Shown: positions 63,620 through 64,000 of the stretch, piece by piece
Layout of the letters: each line of letters starts with the position of its first letter
Position numbering within the stretch: the stretch's first letter is position 1
From: Nocardia sp.
GTDB lineage: Bacteria; Actinomycetota; Actinomycetes; Mycobacteriales; Mycobacteriaceae
Direction of reading: 5' to 3'
NCBI RefSeq assembly: GCF_025465275.1
Contig: NZ_JAODNK010000007.1
Coordinates: 1 to 64,000 of the forward strand
Length of the DNA stretch: 64,000 nucleotides
Notes under the pieces: model-generated
Database searches by the model: none
What the model saw: the letters and a program-made list of their open reading frames with translations, nothing else
Told to the model about the DNA's origin: nothing
Made by a program: the position numbers and the translations under genes

Positions 63620-64000
63620 GCCGGGCTGGGCGGCGGCGCGAGGCTCGCCGGCTGTGGCACCTGGGCGCTGAGTTTGAGCGGATCGATGGTGCGCAGCGAG
63701 ACCGCCGCGACCACGGCCGCAAAGGTGGCCAGCGCGACATGCCAGAAGTTGTAGAGCCCGATGGACCCGTCCGGCTGGAACACCAGCATGAGCCAGGTGC
63801 ACAGCCCCACCAGCCACTGCAATGTGGTGGTGGACAGCGCGAATCCGGCGGCGAGGGCCAGCGGCCACGAGTAGTACCAGGGCAGCGCGGCCGGGGACAG
63901 GATCACGATCGCGACGAAGGCGATGAGAATGCCCAGTACCGCTTCGCGTTCGGTGTGCCGGAAGCGCCACCAGGTCCACGCCAGCACCACGACCAGCGCG
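63616..64000 (-). CDS. MptA-like alpha-(1->6)-mannopyranosyltransferase, C-terminal part
   Basis: Partial gene; the 5' end lies beyond 64000. The visible 125-128 residues hold hydrophobic helices ('ILIAFVAIVILSPAALPWYYSWPLALAAG') and 'STTTLQWLVGLCTWLM', typical of the C-terminal end of GT-C mannosyltransferases that build lipomannan. The position next to pknL/Rv2175c matches Rv2174. The stop overlaps the start of the phytoene synthase gene (ATGA). Confidence 0.75.
   Translation of the reverse strand, partial: ALVVVLAWTWWRFRHTEREAVLGILIAFVAIVILSPAALPWYYSWPLALAAGFALSTTTLQWLVGLCTWLMLVFQPDGSIGLYNFWHVALATFAAVVAAVSLRTIDPLKLSAQVPQPASLAPPPSPA

Overview
The window is high-GC actinobacterial chromosome, most likely from a mycolic-acid actinomycete of the genus Nocardia or a close relative. 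This rests on gene families and gene order: aa3-type cytochrome oxidase genes ctaC, ctaF and ctaE, the actinobacterial qcrCAB complex with its di-heme QcrC, a PimB-like phosphatidylinositol mannosyltransferase, RNase AS, PknL with its Rv2175c-type partner, and an MptA-like mannosyltransferase, in an order that follows the Mycobacterium tuberculosis Rv2200c-Rv2174 region. No tRNA, rRNA, CRISPR array, integrase or transposase gene was seen. Species assignment is inference.

Layout. (1) 1-1750: ctaC-ctaF, ending in a strong terminator. (2) About 1750-36450: an accessory block of about 35 kb that separates ctaC/ctaF from the rest of the respiratory locus. It holds many divergent regulator/enzyme pairs (TetR/FAD monooxygenase, XRE/SDR, ECF41-type sigma/DoxX, MarR/NmrA-like), a sulfate-activation and sulfotransferase operon (cysD, cysNC, DUF1214 protein, SDR, sulfotransferase, with a divergent IclR regulator), a lipoprotein gene behind two iron-box-like sites, cell-wall enzymes (L,D-transpeptidase, PGRP-type amidase), a secreted lipase, and a TetR-controlled acyl-CoA catabolic operon (two acyl-CoA dehydrogenases, SDR, acyl-CoA ligase, MaoC hydratase). 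(3) About 36450-43580: a RAM-domain protein, trpD and small genes, then ctaE-qcrC-qcrA-qcrB. (4) 43580-46000: MpaB-like oxygenase and AraC regulator. (5) 46100-64000: the conserved envelope/core block, with an exonuclease-GIY-YIG protein, two NlpC/P60 hydrolases, a metallopeptidase, PimB, two SRPBCC proteins, an ArsA-like ATPase, an Rv2183c-like protein, ROK glucokinase, PlsC-like acyltransferase, RNase AS, aroG, pknL, an Rv2175c homologue, phytoene synthase and the C-terminal part of an MptA-like mannosyltransferase.

How the parts work together. ctaC/ctaF/ctaE and qcrCAB encode subunits of the bcc-aa3 respiratory supercomplex. The cysD-to-sulfotransferase operon contains everything needed to make PAPS and transfer sulfate to an unknown acceptor. 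The acyl-CoA operon encodes most steps of a beta-oxidation-like route but no thiolase. The last block serves peptidoglycan remodelling, PIM/lipomannan synthesis and Ser/Thr-kinase signalling.

Most unusual observations. A 43-bp repeat (40/43 identical between copies) sits at two ATGA-overlap junctions, fadD/maoC and qcrC/qcrA. In each case it creates a 25-26 codon mini-ORF that overlaps both neighbours by ATGA. Other observations are twin ECF41-like promoters facing away from each other, tandem iron-box-like sites before a TIGR03118-like lipoprotein, four abutting TetR operator boxes, a palindromic MITE-like repeat, and a predicted SDR that has lost its signature residues.
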